Below the pieces are notes generated by a model. The model was not told where the DNA came from. It saw only the letters and a list, made by a program, of their open reading frames with translations, and ran no database searches. From contig NZ_CP020918.1 in the NCBI RefSeq assembly GCF_003076455.1, forward strand, positions 3,384,001 to 3,448,000: a stretch of DNA of 64,000 nt, written 5' to 3'. This document shows positions 1 through 7,555 of this stretch, piece by piece. The stretch's first letter is position 1; each line of letters opens with the position of its first letter. A program made the translations under genes and the position numbers. This stretch comes from Flavobacterium faecale. GTDB lineage: Bacteria; Bacteroidota; Bacteroidia; Flavobacteriales; Flavobacteriaceae.

Positions 1-460
1 AATCGAATTGGCTAAAGGTAAAAAACCTTCGTACATGCAAGGGTTTAGCTTTATAAATACCTTGGAAGGAAAAGCAGAAAAAAACTGGAGAACAGCAACT
101 TATTATCGGTATTGGATGCATAACATTCACCACTGGGTACCGGCACATTTTGGTGTTCGAAGCAAGCAATATAAGTTGATCTTTTTCTACGCCAAACATT
201 ATTTACCAGAAGCCGAATGGAATAAGTTTTATTGGAATAAAGAAATGCGTATTTATGGCTATAACACGCCTGTAGCTTGGGAATTTTATGATTTAAAAAA
301 TGACCCAGAAGAAATGAACAACCATTACAAAGACCCCAAATACAAAGATATTATTGCTTCGTTAAAAGAGGAAATTTTAAAACAACGCAAAGAATTAAAT
401 GAAACAGATGCCAATTATCCTGAAATTCAAAAAGTGATTGATAAGCACTGGAATGATTAA
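1..460 (+). CDS. S1 sulfatase, C-terminal part (cut by window start)
   Basis: The reading frame is open to the left edge, so only the last ~150 residues are visible and the active site lies outside the window. What remains is the typical C-terminal subdomain of family S1 sulfatases: an 'RSKQYKLIFFY' strand, then 'WEFYDLKNDPEEMNNHYKDPKY', the segment where these enzymes describe the final helix. The gene would remove sulfate esters from algal glycan fragments in the periplasm, but specificity cannot be read from this tail. It is followed by about 280 bases without a gene and points toward the convergent GH16 gene. The family call is secure. The start and signal peptide are unseen. Confidence 0.85.
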   Translation, partial: IELAKGKKPSYMQGFSFINTLEGKAEKNWRTATYYRYWMHNIHHWVPAHFGVRSKQYKLIFFYAKHYLPEAEWNKFYWNKEMRIYGYNTPVAWEFYDLKNDPEEMNNHYKDPKYKDIIASLKEEILKQRKELNETDANYPEIQKVIDKHWND

Positions 461-737
461 ATTTCTGAAACAATTATTCAACCAAATAGTAATGAAATGT
501 CACTGAGTAAGTCGAAAGTTTAAAAGTCGTACAGTCAAGAGAACAACTCGAACGTATAATTATTAAAATCATTTTATTACGATATTTTTTATTTGAATTA
601 AGAATACGACATTATATAAAATAGTTACAACTAAAGTTATATTTTCTTTAGAAATTAAATACATAAATCTAGTAAAAAAAAAGGCCTCAAATCTTTCGAT
701 TATGAGGCCTCTTCAATTATTAAAACTTAAGTTTTAC
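461..737. other. intergenic region, convergent genes
   Basis: AT-rich gap between the sulfatase tail and the minus-strand GH16. Apart from the terminator at 675-712, no coding or structured signal was recognised. Confidence 0.5.
675..712 (-). terminator. intrinsic terminator of the GH16 gene
   Basis: An 8-bp perfect stem (AGGCCTCA at 682-689, TGAGGCCT at 703-710) with a 13-nt loop. On the minus strand it is followed by a run of about ten T. It lies 25 bp past the GH16 stop and probably also stops the convergent sulfatase transcript. Confidence 0.8.
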
Positions 738-1859
738 TTAATTCTTCATAATCTTAATTTTTTCCGAATCATCCTCTCCATTTAAAATTAAAAAATAGAT
801 TCCAGATTTTAAAGATGATACATTTACATTGTACTCTGCTGATCCGACTGCAATTTTACCTTGCGCTACTGATCTACCTAAAGGATCTATAATACTATAG
901 GAATTATAATCGTTTTCTGATTTTAAGGTTACCTGCAATAAATTCGAAACTGGATTTGGTGACACAGAAGTTTTGTAATTATAAGTTTCTGATTTAAGCT
1001 TAGACTCGACTTCTTTTCCTGTAATATTAGCCAATGTATATGTATTTATCCAATCTACATACATCGTACTTTGAGCCTCATTTGCCAAATCGCTTCTTAC
1101 TGCAAGGCCACCAAGATAATCAAATGGACCTGTCCATAAATCCCAAATAATATTCTGGGCTAATGTAAAAACACCAGTGGTTGTCAAACTACCCGCTGGC
1201 GCTCCATTAATGTAAAATTGTACATGTTTAGAATCTTTCCAATAGCAGCCAAGAACTTGATAAGTATTCCATTTTACTCCCTTTGCAGGATTACCAGCAG
1301 GGAGGTTTCTATTGTCAAAATTACCAGCATTTCTTTCAGTAACCCCATTTTTAACTATGAAATATTGTGAATACATTGTGTAAGGTCTGTATGTCTGACT
1401 AGTGATTGAAGGTTTGGGATTATTCTCGCAAATATCAATTTCATCACGGTTATTTGCATCCCCATTATTTAACCAATAAGTAGAATAAGCAGAAATATTA
1501 GCCGCTTTAATTCGGCATTCAGTGTACATAGGAAACCCTACTTTTGCTTTAGATTGTACTCGAGAAGACTGAAACCACGCTCCTGAGTTACTTTGTCCAT
1601 TATCTGTCGCTTTGATCCATAAATTCCCACCTGAGACACCCGAATTGTTATTATTCATAAGAGTCGGTGTTCCTGCGTAATTCCAAATAGATTGTTCCCA
1701 TTTCGAAGTATCAAAGGATCCGTTAAAATCATCTGAAAGATATGTAGCTTTTACCCACTTTTTTCCAGAAGGGGCGGCTGGTTGTGCAACAATAGTACTA
1801 ACAGTAAAGAATACTGTCAACAGTCCTAAACTGATTTTTTGTAATTTTTTTAATTTCAT
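738..1859 (-). CDS. GH16 endo-galactanase (agarase/porphyranase type) with T9SS type A sorting domain
   Basis: Predicted endo-hydrolase of a beta-galactan such as agar or porphyran. I take the ATG at 1859 (373 aa) because it opens directly into a signal peptide ('MKLKKLQKISLGLLTVFFTV...AQ'). An ATG 12 codons upstream would put extra residues before it. The GH16 jelly-roll spans roughly residues 30-285 and carries the catalytic signature E140-I-D142-I-C-E145 (nucleophile, helper Asp, acid/base). Residues ~300-373 form a type IX secretion C-terminal domain: 'SVSPNPVSN' at its start, 'LKSGIYFLIL' and a terminal 'KIKIMKN'. The enzyme is therefore exported and probably cell-surface attached or released. 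The gene is divergent from another GH16 at 2238. The family is clear. Agarose versus porphyran versus carrageenan specificity is not decided by sequence alone. Confidence 0.88.
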   Translation of the reverse strand: MKLKKLQKISLGLLTVFFTVSTIVAQPAAPSGKKWVKATYLSDDFNGSFDTSKWEQSIWNYAGTPTLMNNNNSGVSGGNLWIKATDNGQSNSGAWFQSSRVQSKAKVGFPMYTECRIKAANISAYSTYWLNNGDANNRDEIDICENNPKPSITSQTYRPYTMYSQYFIVKNGVTERNAGNFDNRNLPAGNPAKGVKWNTYQVLGCYWKDSKHVQFYINGAPAGSLTTTGVFTLAQNIIWDLWTGPFDYLGGLAVRSDLANEAQSTMYVDWINTYTLANITGKEVESKLKSETYNYKTSVSPNPVSNLLQVTLKSENDYNSYSIIDPLGRSVAQGKIAVGSAEYNVNVSSLKSGIYFLILNGEDDSEKIKIMKN

Positions 1860-2237
1860 AATTTGGTTTTTTAAGGTTAATTGAAACATTGTCATTTCTG
1901 TAGCAAAATCAGTAGTGTTTTATTTTAAACATTCTTAATTTACACTAGGTCATATGACATTTGTTTGCGATGCTAAATTATACTTTATGATAATTTAAAA
2001 ATAGAAGAAAAAAAAATATTACAGCATAGTTCAGTTTAAATCTAGTTTAAATAATCAATTCAGTCATAGTATAAACCACCACCTTTAACAGGAAAAGTTT
2101 TTTTAATACCAATCTTTTTGATTTAATCTCTTAAATAAACAATAAAAATCATCTGTTATAATTTGTAAACCATATGATTACATCTACAAACAACTTTTAG
2201 TTTTATTTTGCATCTTAACTAAACCAAAACTATTATT
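1860..2237. promoter_or_regulatory. divergent promoter region between two GH16 genes
   Basis: This 378-bp AT-rich region separates two divergent GH16 genes and must hold both promoters. It contains a perfect 10-bp palindrome GTCATATGAC at 1949-1958 and a related ACCATATGAT at about 2169-2178. A similar GATATGACC lies upstream of the CBM lipoprotein (about 5027). These could be half-sites of a shared regulator (inference). No ORF was found. Confidence 0.4.
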
Positions 2238-3413
2238 ATGATTAAAAAACACTACTTACTTGGTTTTTTCTACTTAATTCTATCTGCCTGTAGCACTAAT
2301 GGGACAGACAATGAACCAAAGAAAGAGGAAAAACAAGTAGATACAACCCCTCCAGAAATCAGTTGTGTTGCCGATATCAATGTAGGAATAGATTATTTTG
2401 CCTCCAATGCTATAGTAACCTATACCGCTCCAATTGGTACCGATAATGTAGCTGGAGCATCAACTACTCAAACGGCAGGATTAGCATCTGGAGCCACATT
2501 TCCTGTGGGAGTCACTACCAATACTTTTCAAGTAAAAGATGTTGCTGGAAATTCCGTTTCCTGTAGTTTTAAAGTAACTGTAACAAAAAACGATCCTTCA
2601 GCTGATTTACCTTATTTAACAGAAGTAAATCCTGCACCAACTTCAAAAAAGTGGGTCAAGGTAGATGCCTTATCAGATGAATTTAATTTGAACGCTCTTG
2701 ATGAAGTTAAATGGAAAAACACAGATCCATCCCAATGGATTGGTAGAGCACCTGGATTATTTAAAAAGAGTACTGTTTCGCAAAATGACGGAAACTTACA
2801 ACTTACAGCCGATATTTTACCTGCTCCAGAAGTCGTTAATGGAAACACGTTTACGCACGCAGGTTCTTATATCACCTCCAATACTACCGCACAAGTAGGC
2901 TATTTTATAGAATGCAGAATGAAAGCCAATAAAACATTTATGTCGTCTACCTTTTGGTTAATCAACAAACGAAATGAGGCTACAGGATGCGATGCAAGAA
3001 CGACAGAATTAGACATCCAAGAGTGTGTGGGTCAGGTTACAGGCACAGCCTCTTGGACACTAACTACCGATCAACAAATGGGGTCTAACCTACATAGTCG
3101 AAGTACTAGTTGTCCAGAAACTCCAGTTGGATCTGTTGGAGGTAATACTTTATTAAGTGGTAAAGCGTCCGAAGAGTATCACGTGTACGCAGCATGGTGG
3201 AAAAGCCCTACCGAAATTGAATTCTATTTGGATGGAAAAAAAGTACGTACAGCCACTCCTGTTGCTAACTTTAACCTCGGAATGTATATGAAAATGGTCG
3301 TTGAAACCTATGATTGGAATCCTGTACCTGCTGGCGGAGGAATGAATGGTTCAGCTCAAGACAGAACTACTTACTACGATTGGGTACGAACATGGAAATT
3401 AATTGATAACTAA
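2238..3413 (+). CDS. GH16 lipoprotein with N-terminal HYR domain
   Basis: Surface-anchored endo-galactanase candidate of 391 aa. The N-terminus is a lipoprotein signal with lipobox L-S-A-C18. Residues ~38-116 are a HYR (immunoglobulin-like) domain: 'TPPEISC', 'VTYTAP', 'FPVGVTTNTFQVKDVAGNSVSCSFKVTV'. The GH16 domain begins near residue 135 ('SKKWVKVDALSDEFN') and bears E257-L-D259-I-Q-E262, the two catalytic glutamates flanking the conserved Asp. The 'WIGRAP' segment after the first strand also occurs in the GH16 at 6510 and is a feature I associate with the porphyranase/agarase clades. The two internal cysteines around the active site (C251, C263) may form a disulfide. A hairpin terminator follows at 3534. 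It probably acts first, at the cell surface. Substrate assignment is inferred. Confidence 0.88.
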   Translation: MIKKHYLLGFFYLILSACSTNGTDNEPKKEEKQVDTTPPEISCVADINVGIDYFASNAIVTYTAPIGTDNVAGASTTQTAGLASGATFPVGVTTNTFQVKDVAGNSVSCSFKVTVTKNDPSADLPYLTEVNPAPTSKKWVKVDALSDEFNLNALDEVKWKNTDPSQWIGRAPGLFKKSTVSQNDGNLQLTADILPAPEVVNGNTFTHAGSYITSNTTAQVGYFIECRMKANKTFMSSTFWLINKRNEATGCDARTTELDIQECVGQVTGTASWTLTTDQQMGSNLHSRSTSCPETPVGSVGGNTLLSGKASEEYHVYAAWWKSPTEIEFYLDGKKVRTATPVANFNLGMYMKMVVETYDWNPVPAGGGMNGSAQDRTTYYDWVRTWKLIDN

Positions 3414-3533
3414 AATTTTTCTTGACCAGGACTGCTAATAGAAACCCCGATGGTGAGGGCTTTTATCCAAACGATGGTACGGTCTCGAAGCTACGGGATG
3501 CCTCTAGCCACAAAGTAGAACAAGCAATGTAAT

Positions 3534-3577
3534 AAGAAAGTTGTAATCATGAAAACGGTTGCAACTTTCTTTATTTT
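3534..3577 (+). terminator. intrinsic terminator after GH16
   Basis: Ten-bp perfect stem AAGAAAGTTG (3534-3543) with CAACTTTCTT (3562-3571), followed by TATTTT. It is 120 bp past the GH16 stop. The stretch between (3420-3530) is GC-richer than its surroundings and resembles the structured intergenic sequences described at 4017, 6382 and 40838. Confidence 0.65.
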
Positions 3578-3657
3578 AAAAAAATCAAAAATGACTAAAA
3601 ATAGATTATTTTTGGGTTACGATTGGAGTAGGTAAATTTATGAGAAATAACATTTAA

Positions 3658-4008
3658 AATACAGAAATTAGTAATATTTATGATTTTATAAATATTGAAG
3701 AATCATTTTTTTACACAAAAGAGCAAATATCTATATTATTTCCTGAATTTAAACTAATTAACGGCGTGTATTCAGACATTATAAATAGCGTTAAATCATC
3801 TTATGGTTTTGTTACATTAGAATATGAAAGTTATTATTTCAAAATTACTTGTGAAAGAGGAGTTATAAGATATCGATTAGAAATTAACAATAATTTTGTT
3901 TCAATCAATTCTAATATAGATCACTCTACACAAGTATTAGCTTTTAGCAAGAAAAACATTTTATTTATTTTAGAAGTCATGAAAAATAATATATCGTACA
4001 AAAACTAA
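3658..4008 (+). pseudogene. small open frame without a good start, probable remnant
   Basis: A stop-free frame of about 116 codons runs from 3658 to the TAA at 4006-4008. It has no ATG; the only conventional start is a GTG at 3766, which would give an 80-aa protein. The predicted peptide is rich in Tyr, Ile, Asn and Phe ('YGFVTLEYESYYFKITCERG') and looks like a small cytosolic alpha/beta protein fragment of the kind found in orphan immunity or polymorphic-toxin clusters. I do not recognise a family. The upstream part reads sensibly as protein, which suggests a gene that has lost its 5' end. It is followed by a repeat copy and a terminator. Confidence 0.35.
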
Positions 4009-4016
4009 AAAGCCCT

Positions 4017-4075
4017 CCTACCGAATCCTTTCGTCCGGTTCGTGAATAGAAACGAAAATATTCTAATTCAAAATA
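4017..4075 (+). repeat. intergenic repeat, copy A
   Basis: Shares 'GAATCCTTTCGT', 'GTGAATAGAAACGAAAA' and 'ATTCTAATT' with the sequence at 6382-6441, same order and orientation. The two copies flank the CBM lipoprotein and the IS30 element. Function unknown. Confidence 0.6.
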
Positions 4076-4087
4076 TTCGATAATTTT

Positions 4088-4122
4088 ATAAGCGACTGAA
4101 TTATATTCAGTCGCTTTTTTTA
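4088..4122 (+). terminator. bidirectional-looking intrinsic terminator
   Basis: Twelve-bp perfect stem AAGCGACTGAAT (4090-4101) with ATTCAGTCGCTT (4105-4116), 3-nt loop, then seven T on the plus strand. It ends transcription from the small ORF side and may also serve the CBM lipoprotein on the minus strand, whose stop is at 4127. Confidence 0.8.
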
Positions 4123-4126
4123 GTTG

Positions 4127-4966
4127 TTAATTTTCTACAACACAATCGTTTTGAACTGCATTTTTAGCGTAGGCATTGTATTTCGCATAATCGTATTTGT
4201 TTAAGTCGGCAATTAAAATTCTGTCAATACTAAATTTTGATGACCTTCCAGTAATAGTAAGTGTATAAGTTTCTCCAGCTTTAAAATTATAAGTAGCCCA
4301 AGGTTTTACACTGTGTAAATCTAATTGACCAGCCGCATTTTTAAATTCTCCATCGCCACCTGTCCCAAAAAATTTGGTATCCGTTTTTAAAGGGTTTGTT
4401 TGAGTGGAGTTTCTATCAGCGTTTGCTATGCAAGAATTCATTTCTCCAGCAACAAAATTACCTTCCATTTTAATAAAGCAATCGTTATTTGCATCTTGTT
4501 CAACTCCTGCTGGTTTTGAACTTCTTATCATAAAACGATAAATTCCTGAATTTTCAATTTTGAATTTATAAACCAATGGCGAGCTTCCTGTAAAAGGGCC
4601 ATTGTATCTTAAATAACCAGTACCTCTATAACCCGGAATGGCAGTTTCATAAATCCATTTATCAAAATCAGAGCTTGTATTTTCTGCTTCAAATATCAGT
4701 AATCCATTTTTTTCTAAAAATATGCCACATTTTTTATCTACGGGGATAACATTTTCGTTTATCAACTCTGGCACAGGTTGAGTTACTCCATCACAAATAG
4801 GAATTTTAATCGGGTCGGTTCCTTCAACAATAACTTCTTCTTCTTTAGGTGTAATAACCTCTGTCTCTGGATCCGTAATTTCGATTAAATCAATATCGTC
4901 TTTCGATTTTGAACATGATATAAGGCTAATAGCCACTAAGGATAAAATTGAAATGGTGAGTTTCAT
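4127..4966 (-). CDS. lipoprotein with CBM6/35-like carbohydrate-binding domain
   Basis: Predicted outer-membrane lipoprotein of 279 aa (signal 'MKLTISILSLVAISLISC', Cys18). Residues ~20-75 are an acidic, Pro/Glu-rich linker. Residues ~85-260 look like a beta-sandwich carbohydrate-binding module of the CBM6/35 type: it begins 'LLIFEAENTSSDFDKW', followed by 'GYRGTGYLRYNGP' and 'YKFKIENSGIYRFMIRSSKP', and closes with 'ETYTLTITGRSSKFSIDRILI', the pattern of the calcium-binding edge and final strands. No catalytic domain is present, so it probably captures glycan at the surface, like SusE/F-type or solitary CBM proteins in algal loci. The IS30 element sits 130 bp upstream and could affect its expression. 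Glycan specificity is unknown. Confidence 0.7.
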   Translation of the reverse strand: MKLTISILSLVAISLISCSKSKDDIDLIEITDPETEVITPKEEEVIVEGTDPIKIPICDGVTQPVPELINENVIPVDKKCGIFLEKNGLLIFEAENTSSDFDKWIYETAIPGYRGTGYLRYNGPFTGSSPLVYKFKIENSGIYRFMIRSSKPAGVEQDANNDCFIKMEGNFVAGEMNSCIANADRNSTQTNPLKTDTKFFGTGGDGEFKNAAGQLDLHSVKPWATYNFKAGETYTLTITGRSSKFSIDRILIADLNKYDYAKYNAYAKNAVQNDCVVEN

Positions 4967-5116
4967 AATTTAAGGGTTTTGGTTTGACCAAAAATAGGTA
5001 ATTGTTCACTTAAGCTATACCTGATATGACCAAAAAAATATCGCATATGTCTTATTCATAAATAATTACAAATTAGGAAGGTCTTTCTAAGGTGGATTCA
5101 ATTAACAAATGCAACC

Positions 5117-6079
5117 TTATGCACATTGTTTAAGTTTTTGCTCAAAAATTTCATTTGGACTTTTAAAACCAAATCTTTTTCTGGGTCTGTTATTTAATTT
5201 ATTTGTTACTCTTAAAACCTCTTCTTCTGTTATTAAATCAAAGTTATATTTTTTTGGAAAATATTGTCTTACTAAACCATTTAAATTTTCATTAGCACCT
5301 CTTTCCCAACTACAATATGGGTTGGCAAAGAAGTATGAGATTTCTAATATTTCAGATACTTTTTTATGGTTAGCGAACTCTTTCCCATTATCAGATGTAA
5401 TGGTGTGCAAAATGGGCTTCCAATCCATTAATAATTCAATTAATTTCTCCTGAATTTCTTGTGATTCCTTACTGTTTATTTTAGCCATTTTAAGCACACC
5501 TGATGCTCTGTCATTTATTGTTAACAAAGCTCCTTTGTGATTTTTACCTATTACCAAATCAATTTCTAAATCCCCAATTCTTTGCTTTTCTTCTACAACC
5601 AACGGCCTGTTTTCAATACCAACTCTATCTTTAATAATACCTCTTGAGCCTTTTAAAGCCCCTCTTTTAGCATATCGCTTTCCTTTTGTGCGTAGGTGCT
5701 TATAATGTTGTCCGCCTTTCTTTTTGTCGCTCCAAATGAATTGATAAATTGTTTCAATCGAAACACATTCAAAGTTTTTATCACTGCAATATCCTACTAT
5801 TTGTTCAGGACTGAAATCTTCTTCTAAAAGATGAATAACACGTGCTTTTATCTGTTCAGTAAAGCGTATTTTCTTAGCTTTTTCATGCTGTCGAATACTG
5901 GCCTTACTTTGGGCTAATTTAGCTTTATAAACATTATTTCTTTGATCGGAATTTCTGGATAGCTCTCTTGAAATTACAGATTTATCTCTACCTATAAACC
6001 CTCCAATTTTACTCATTGAAAATCCTTGTGAACGAAGTGTAGCAATTTCGTATCTTTGTTCAATCGTTAAATGTGACAT
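5117..6079 (-). CDS. IS30-family transposase
   Basis: A 320-aa DDE transposase. The N-terminus has the IS30 helix-turn-helix ('HLTIEQRYEIATLRSQGFSM' followed by 'SKIGGFIGRDKSVISRELSRN'). The second DNA-binding helix region is 'FSPEQIVGYCSDK'. The catalytic core includes 'IGDLEIDLVIGKNHKGALLTI' (first Asp), 'TITSDNGKEFANHKKV' (second Asp) and 'CSWERGANENLNGLVRQYFPKK' (Glu), ending 'LNNRPRKRFGFKSPNEIF', all typical of IS30. Full length, with no frameshift. It lies between the CBM lipoprotein and a GH16 in the same direction and is unrelated to glycan use. Confidence 0.95.
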   Translation of the reverse strand: MSHLTIEQRYEIATLRSQGFSMSKIGGFIGRDKSVISRELSRNSDQRNNVYKAKLAQSKASIRQHEKAKKIRFTEQIKARVIHLLEEDFSPEQIVGYCSDKNFECVSIETIYQFIWSDKKKGGQHYKHLRTKGKRYAKRGALKGSRGIIKDRVGIENRPLVVEEKQRIGDLEIDLVIGKNHKGALLTINDRASGVLKMAKINSKESQEIQEKLIELLMDWKPILHTITSDNGKEFANHKKVSEILEISYFFANPYCSWERGANENLNGLVRQYFPKKYNFDLITEEEVLRVTNKLNNRPRKRFGFKSPNEIFEQKLKQCA

Positions 6080-6126
6080 CTTTTTTTTGTGCTTAGTAAC
6101 CCAAAAATAAGAGAAATTTTTTTCGT

Positions 6127-6178
6127 AGCCTACTGATAAGTCTTGAAGATCTAGATCTTCAAGACTTATCAGTAGGCT
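6127..6178. repeat. 52-bp perfect palindrome inside the IS
   Basis: Two 26-bp arms, AGCCTACTGATAAGTCTTGA followed by AGATCT, then the exact reverse complement with no loop; the centre lies between 6152 and 6153. It sits 48 bp upstream of the transposase start. It may act as a bidirectional terminator shielding the transposase from outside promoters (A-rich and T-rich tracts flank it), or be the scar of an earlier rearrangement. Confidence 0.9.
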
Positions 6179-6220
6179 TTATTTAAACAAATAAGGAGTG
6201 TTGCATTTATCACTTGAATC

Positions 6221-6509
6221 TAAGTATATTTACATTTCGGAATTGCTATTATCACATCTGTTTCTAAAATAACAATAGATTTTCTTAAGTATTTAAAAGA
6301 TAATAACAGCCGAGCTTGGTTTATAGACATTAAGTTTACTTTATAAAATGAACAAAAAGTAATTAAAAATTTTCAGCCAGATACCACACGAATCCTTTCG
6401 TGTGGTAGGTGAATAGAAACGAAAACATTCTAATTTAAAAACCTGATCGCGGAGGCTTGTCTTCAAAAACTTTGAGGGAATTTTGGTTTTGTAAAACACA
6501 GTTTACCAA
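6221..6509. other. intergenic region with repeat copy B
   Basis: No coding signal. Holds the hairpin-bearing repeat at 6382-6441 and then GC-richer sequence up to the GH16 stop. No clear terminator for the GH16 was seen. Confidence 0.5.
6382..6441 (+). repeat. intergenic repeat, copy B, with 11-bp hairpin
   Basis: Starts with a perfect hairpin: TACCACACGAA (6382-6392), loop TCCT, TTCGTGTGGTA (6397-6407). It continues with 'GTGAATAGAAACGAAAAC', shared with copy A at 4017-4075. Copy A has lost most of the stem pairing. Confidence 0.7.
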
Positions 6510-7379
6510 TTACTTCTTCTGCCAAACTCTCACATAATCTACGTTAAAATCTTCATTCAAGCGGTTATCGTCTGGTAAGGCCAAAAGCCATTTATTCGAT
6601 TCACTATTAAAATTAATGTGCAAATCTTGGTGCCAATACACGTTTGGTGATTCCCTGAATAAAACACCATCAATATACCAACGGATAAAGTCTTTATCCC
6701 ACTCCAATCCCCAAACATGATAATCTTTTTGCAATTCAAACGGAATATAGTAGTTCTGCGGGTGAGATTTTAGTTTGGTTACATTTCCTTTGTCCACAGG
6801 TGCCGAAAATACGTGTAAGTTGGATGTCAAAGTATGTCTATTTTTTGCCGCTCCAGGATTGTTTTCACAGATGTCTATTTCTGTTTTCCAATTGTCTTTA
6901 TACCACCAGTTGTACAACCAAAAACAACTTACCCAAGGCGCATCCATTAGCTTAGCTCGCATTTCAAAATAACCATAGGTAATAGATTTTTTACTCACTA
7001 CCCAACCAACATTGTGCGTATAATCATTTTTGTATTTTGGTTCTTTAACTTGATTAATTCTTAGTACAAGATTTCCTTTTTCTAATGAAACATTCTCTGA
7101 ATTTGCCATAGATGGTGCTCTACCCAACCATTTTGGATTGGTATCATACCATTTGTCTGAGTCTAGTTTTAATCCAGCGAATTCATCTGACAAATACTTT
7201 TGCAAAACCCACTTTTTATCTTTTTGATGGGATAATGGGAGTTTGTCTGTCATTCTTTTTGGTGCTGCAGAAAACGAAATTGTATCTGTGTAATAACTTG
7301 CAGGACGAGTGGAATCTTGTGCTTTTAGACCCGAATAAGAGGCTAAAAGTACTAAAATAGCATAGTTTATTTTATTCAT
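6510..7379 (-). CDS. GH16 endo-galactanase (porphyranase/agarase type), secreted
   Basis: Endo-acting GH16 of 289 aa with a signal peptide ending 'GLKAQ'. After a ~35-residue linker the catalytic domain starts at about residue 55 ('KKWVLQKYLSDEFAGLKLDSDKW'). It has 'PKWLGRAPS', 'YGYFEMRAKL', and the catalytic E167-I-D169-I-C-E172 motif in 'KTEIDICENN'. It ends 'NVDYVRVWQKK', the standard last strand, with no T9SS domain, so it is probably periplasmic or exported by another route. The same EIDICENN core occurs in the GH16 at 738, which suggests related specificity. It is divergent from the GH2-GH29-sulfatase operon, with which it shares a 176-bp promoter region. Beta-porphyranase or beta-agarase is the best guess. 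Confidence 0.88.
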   Translation of the reverse strand: MNKINYAILVLLASYSGLKAQDSTRPASYYTDTISFSAAPKRMTDKLPLSHQKDKKWVLQKYLSDEFAGLKLDSDKWYDTNPKWLGRAPSMANSENVSLEKGNLVLRINQVKEPKYKNDYTHNVGWVVSKKSITYGYFEMRAKLMDAPWVSCFWLYNWWYKDNWKTEIDICENNPGAAKNRHTLTSNLHVFSAPVDKGNVTKLKSHPQNYYIPFELQKDYHVWGLEWDKDFIRWYIDGVLFRESPNVYWHQDLHINFNSESNKWLLALPDDNRLNEDFNVDYVRVWQKK

Positions 7380-7493
7380 AATAGTTTGTCTTTAACTATA
7401 AAAATACAGTGAATATAGCGGTTGCCATAAACGAAATGGTTTTTTCAGTAGAACAGATGTTTTTTGACTTCATTTAAACTCCTCAAACTTTTC

Positions 7494-7520
7494 TTGTCCT
7501 GTTTTTATCCTTTAGTTTTA
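7494..7520 (+). promoter_or_regulatory. candidate promoter of the GH2-GH29-sulfatase operon
   Basis: TTG at 7494-7496 and TAGTTTTA at 7513-7520, 19 bp apart, resemble the Bacteroidota -33/-7 elements (TTTG, TAnnTTTG; the last base differs). It lies 36 bp before the GH2 ATG. Weak evidence by inspection only. Confidence 0.35.
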
Positions 7521-7555
7521 CCTTATAAACAATTCTGAAAGATAAAATAACACGA

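Larger units (their letters stand above)
5095..6220 (-). mobile_element. IS30-family insertion sequence, complete
   Basis: About 1.13 kb, bounded by imperfect terminal inverted repeats: 5095-5115 and 6200-6220 match at 18 of 21 positions when one is reverse-complemented. The transposase stop lies just inside the left repeat. Between the transposase start and the right repeat is a 52-bp perfect palindrome. Size, single ORF and repeat length fit IS30. No target duplication could be fixed with confidence. The frame is intact, so the element may be active. Confidence 0.88.

Noticed and set aside
3766..4008. A confident 80-aa gene starting at GTG
   Set aside because: The protein-like frame extends upstream of the GTG to 3658 without any ATG, so I list it as a likely remnant rather than an intact gene.
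5090..6225. Target-site duplication of the IS30 element
   Set aside because: Flanking bases next to the inverted repeats do not give an unambiguous short duplication.
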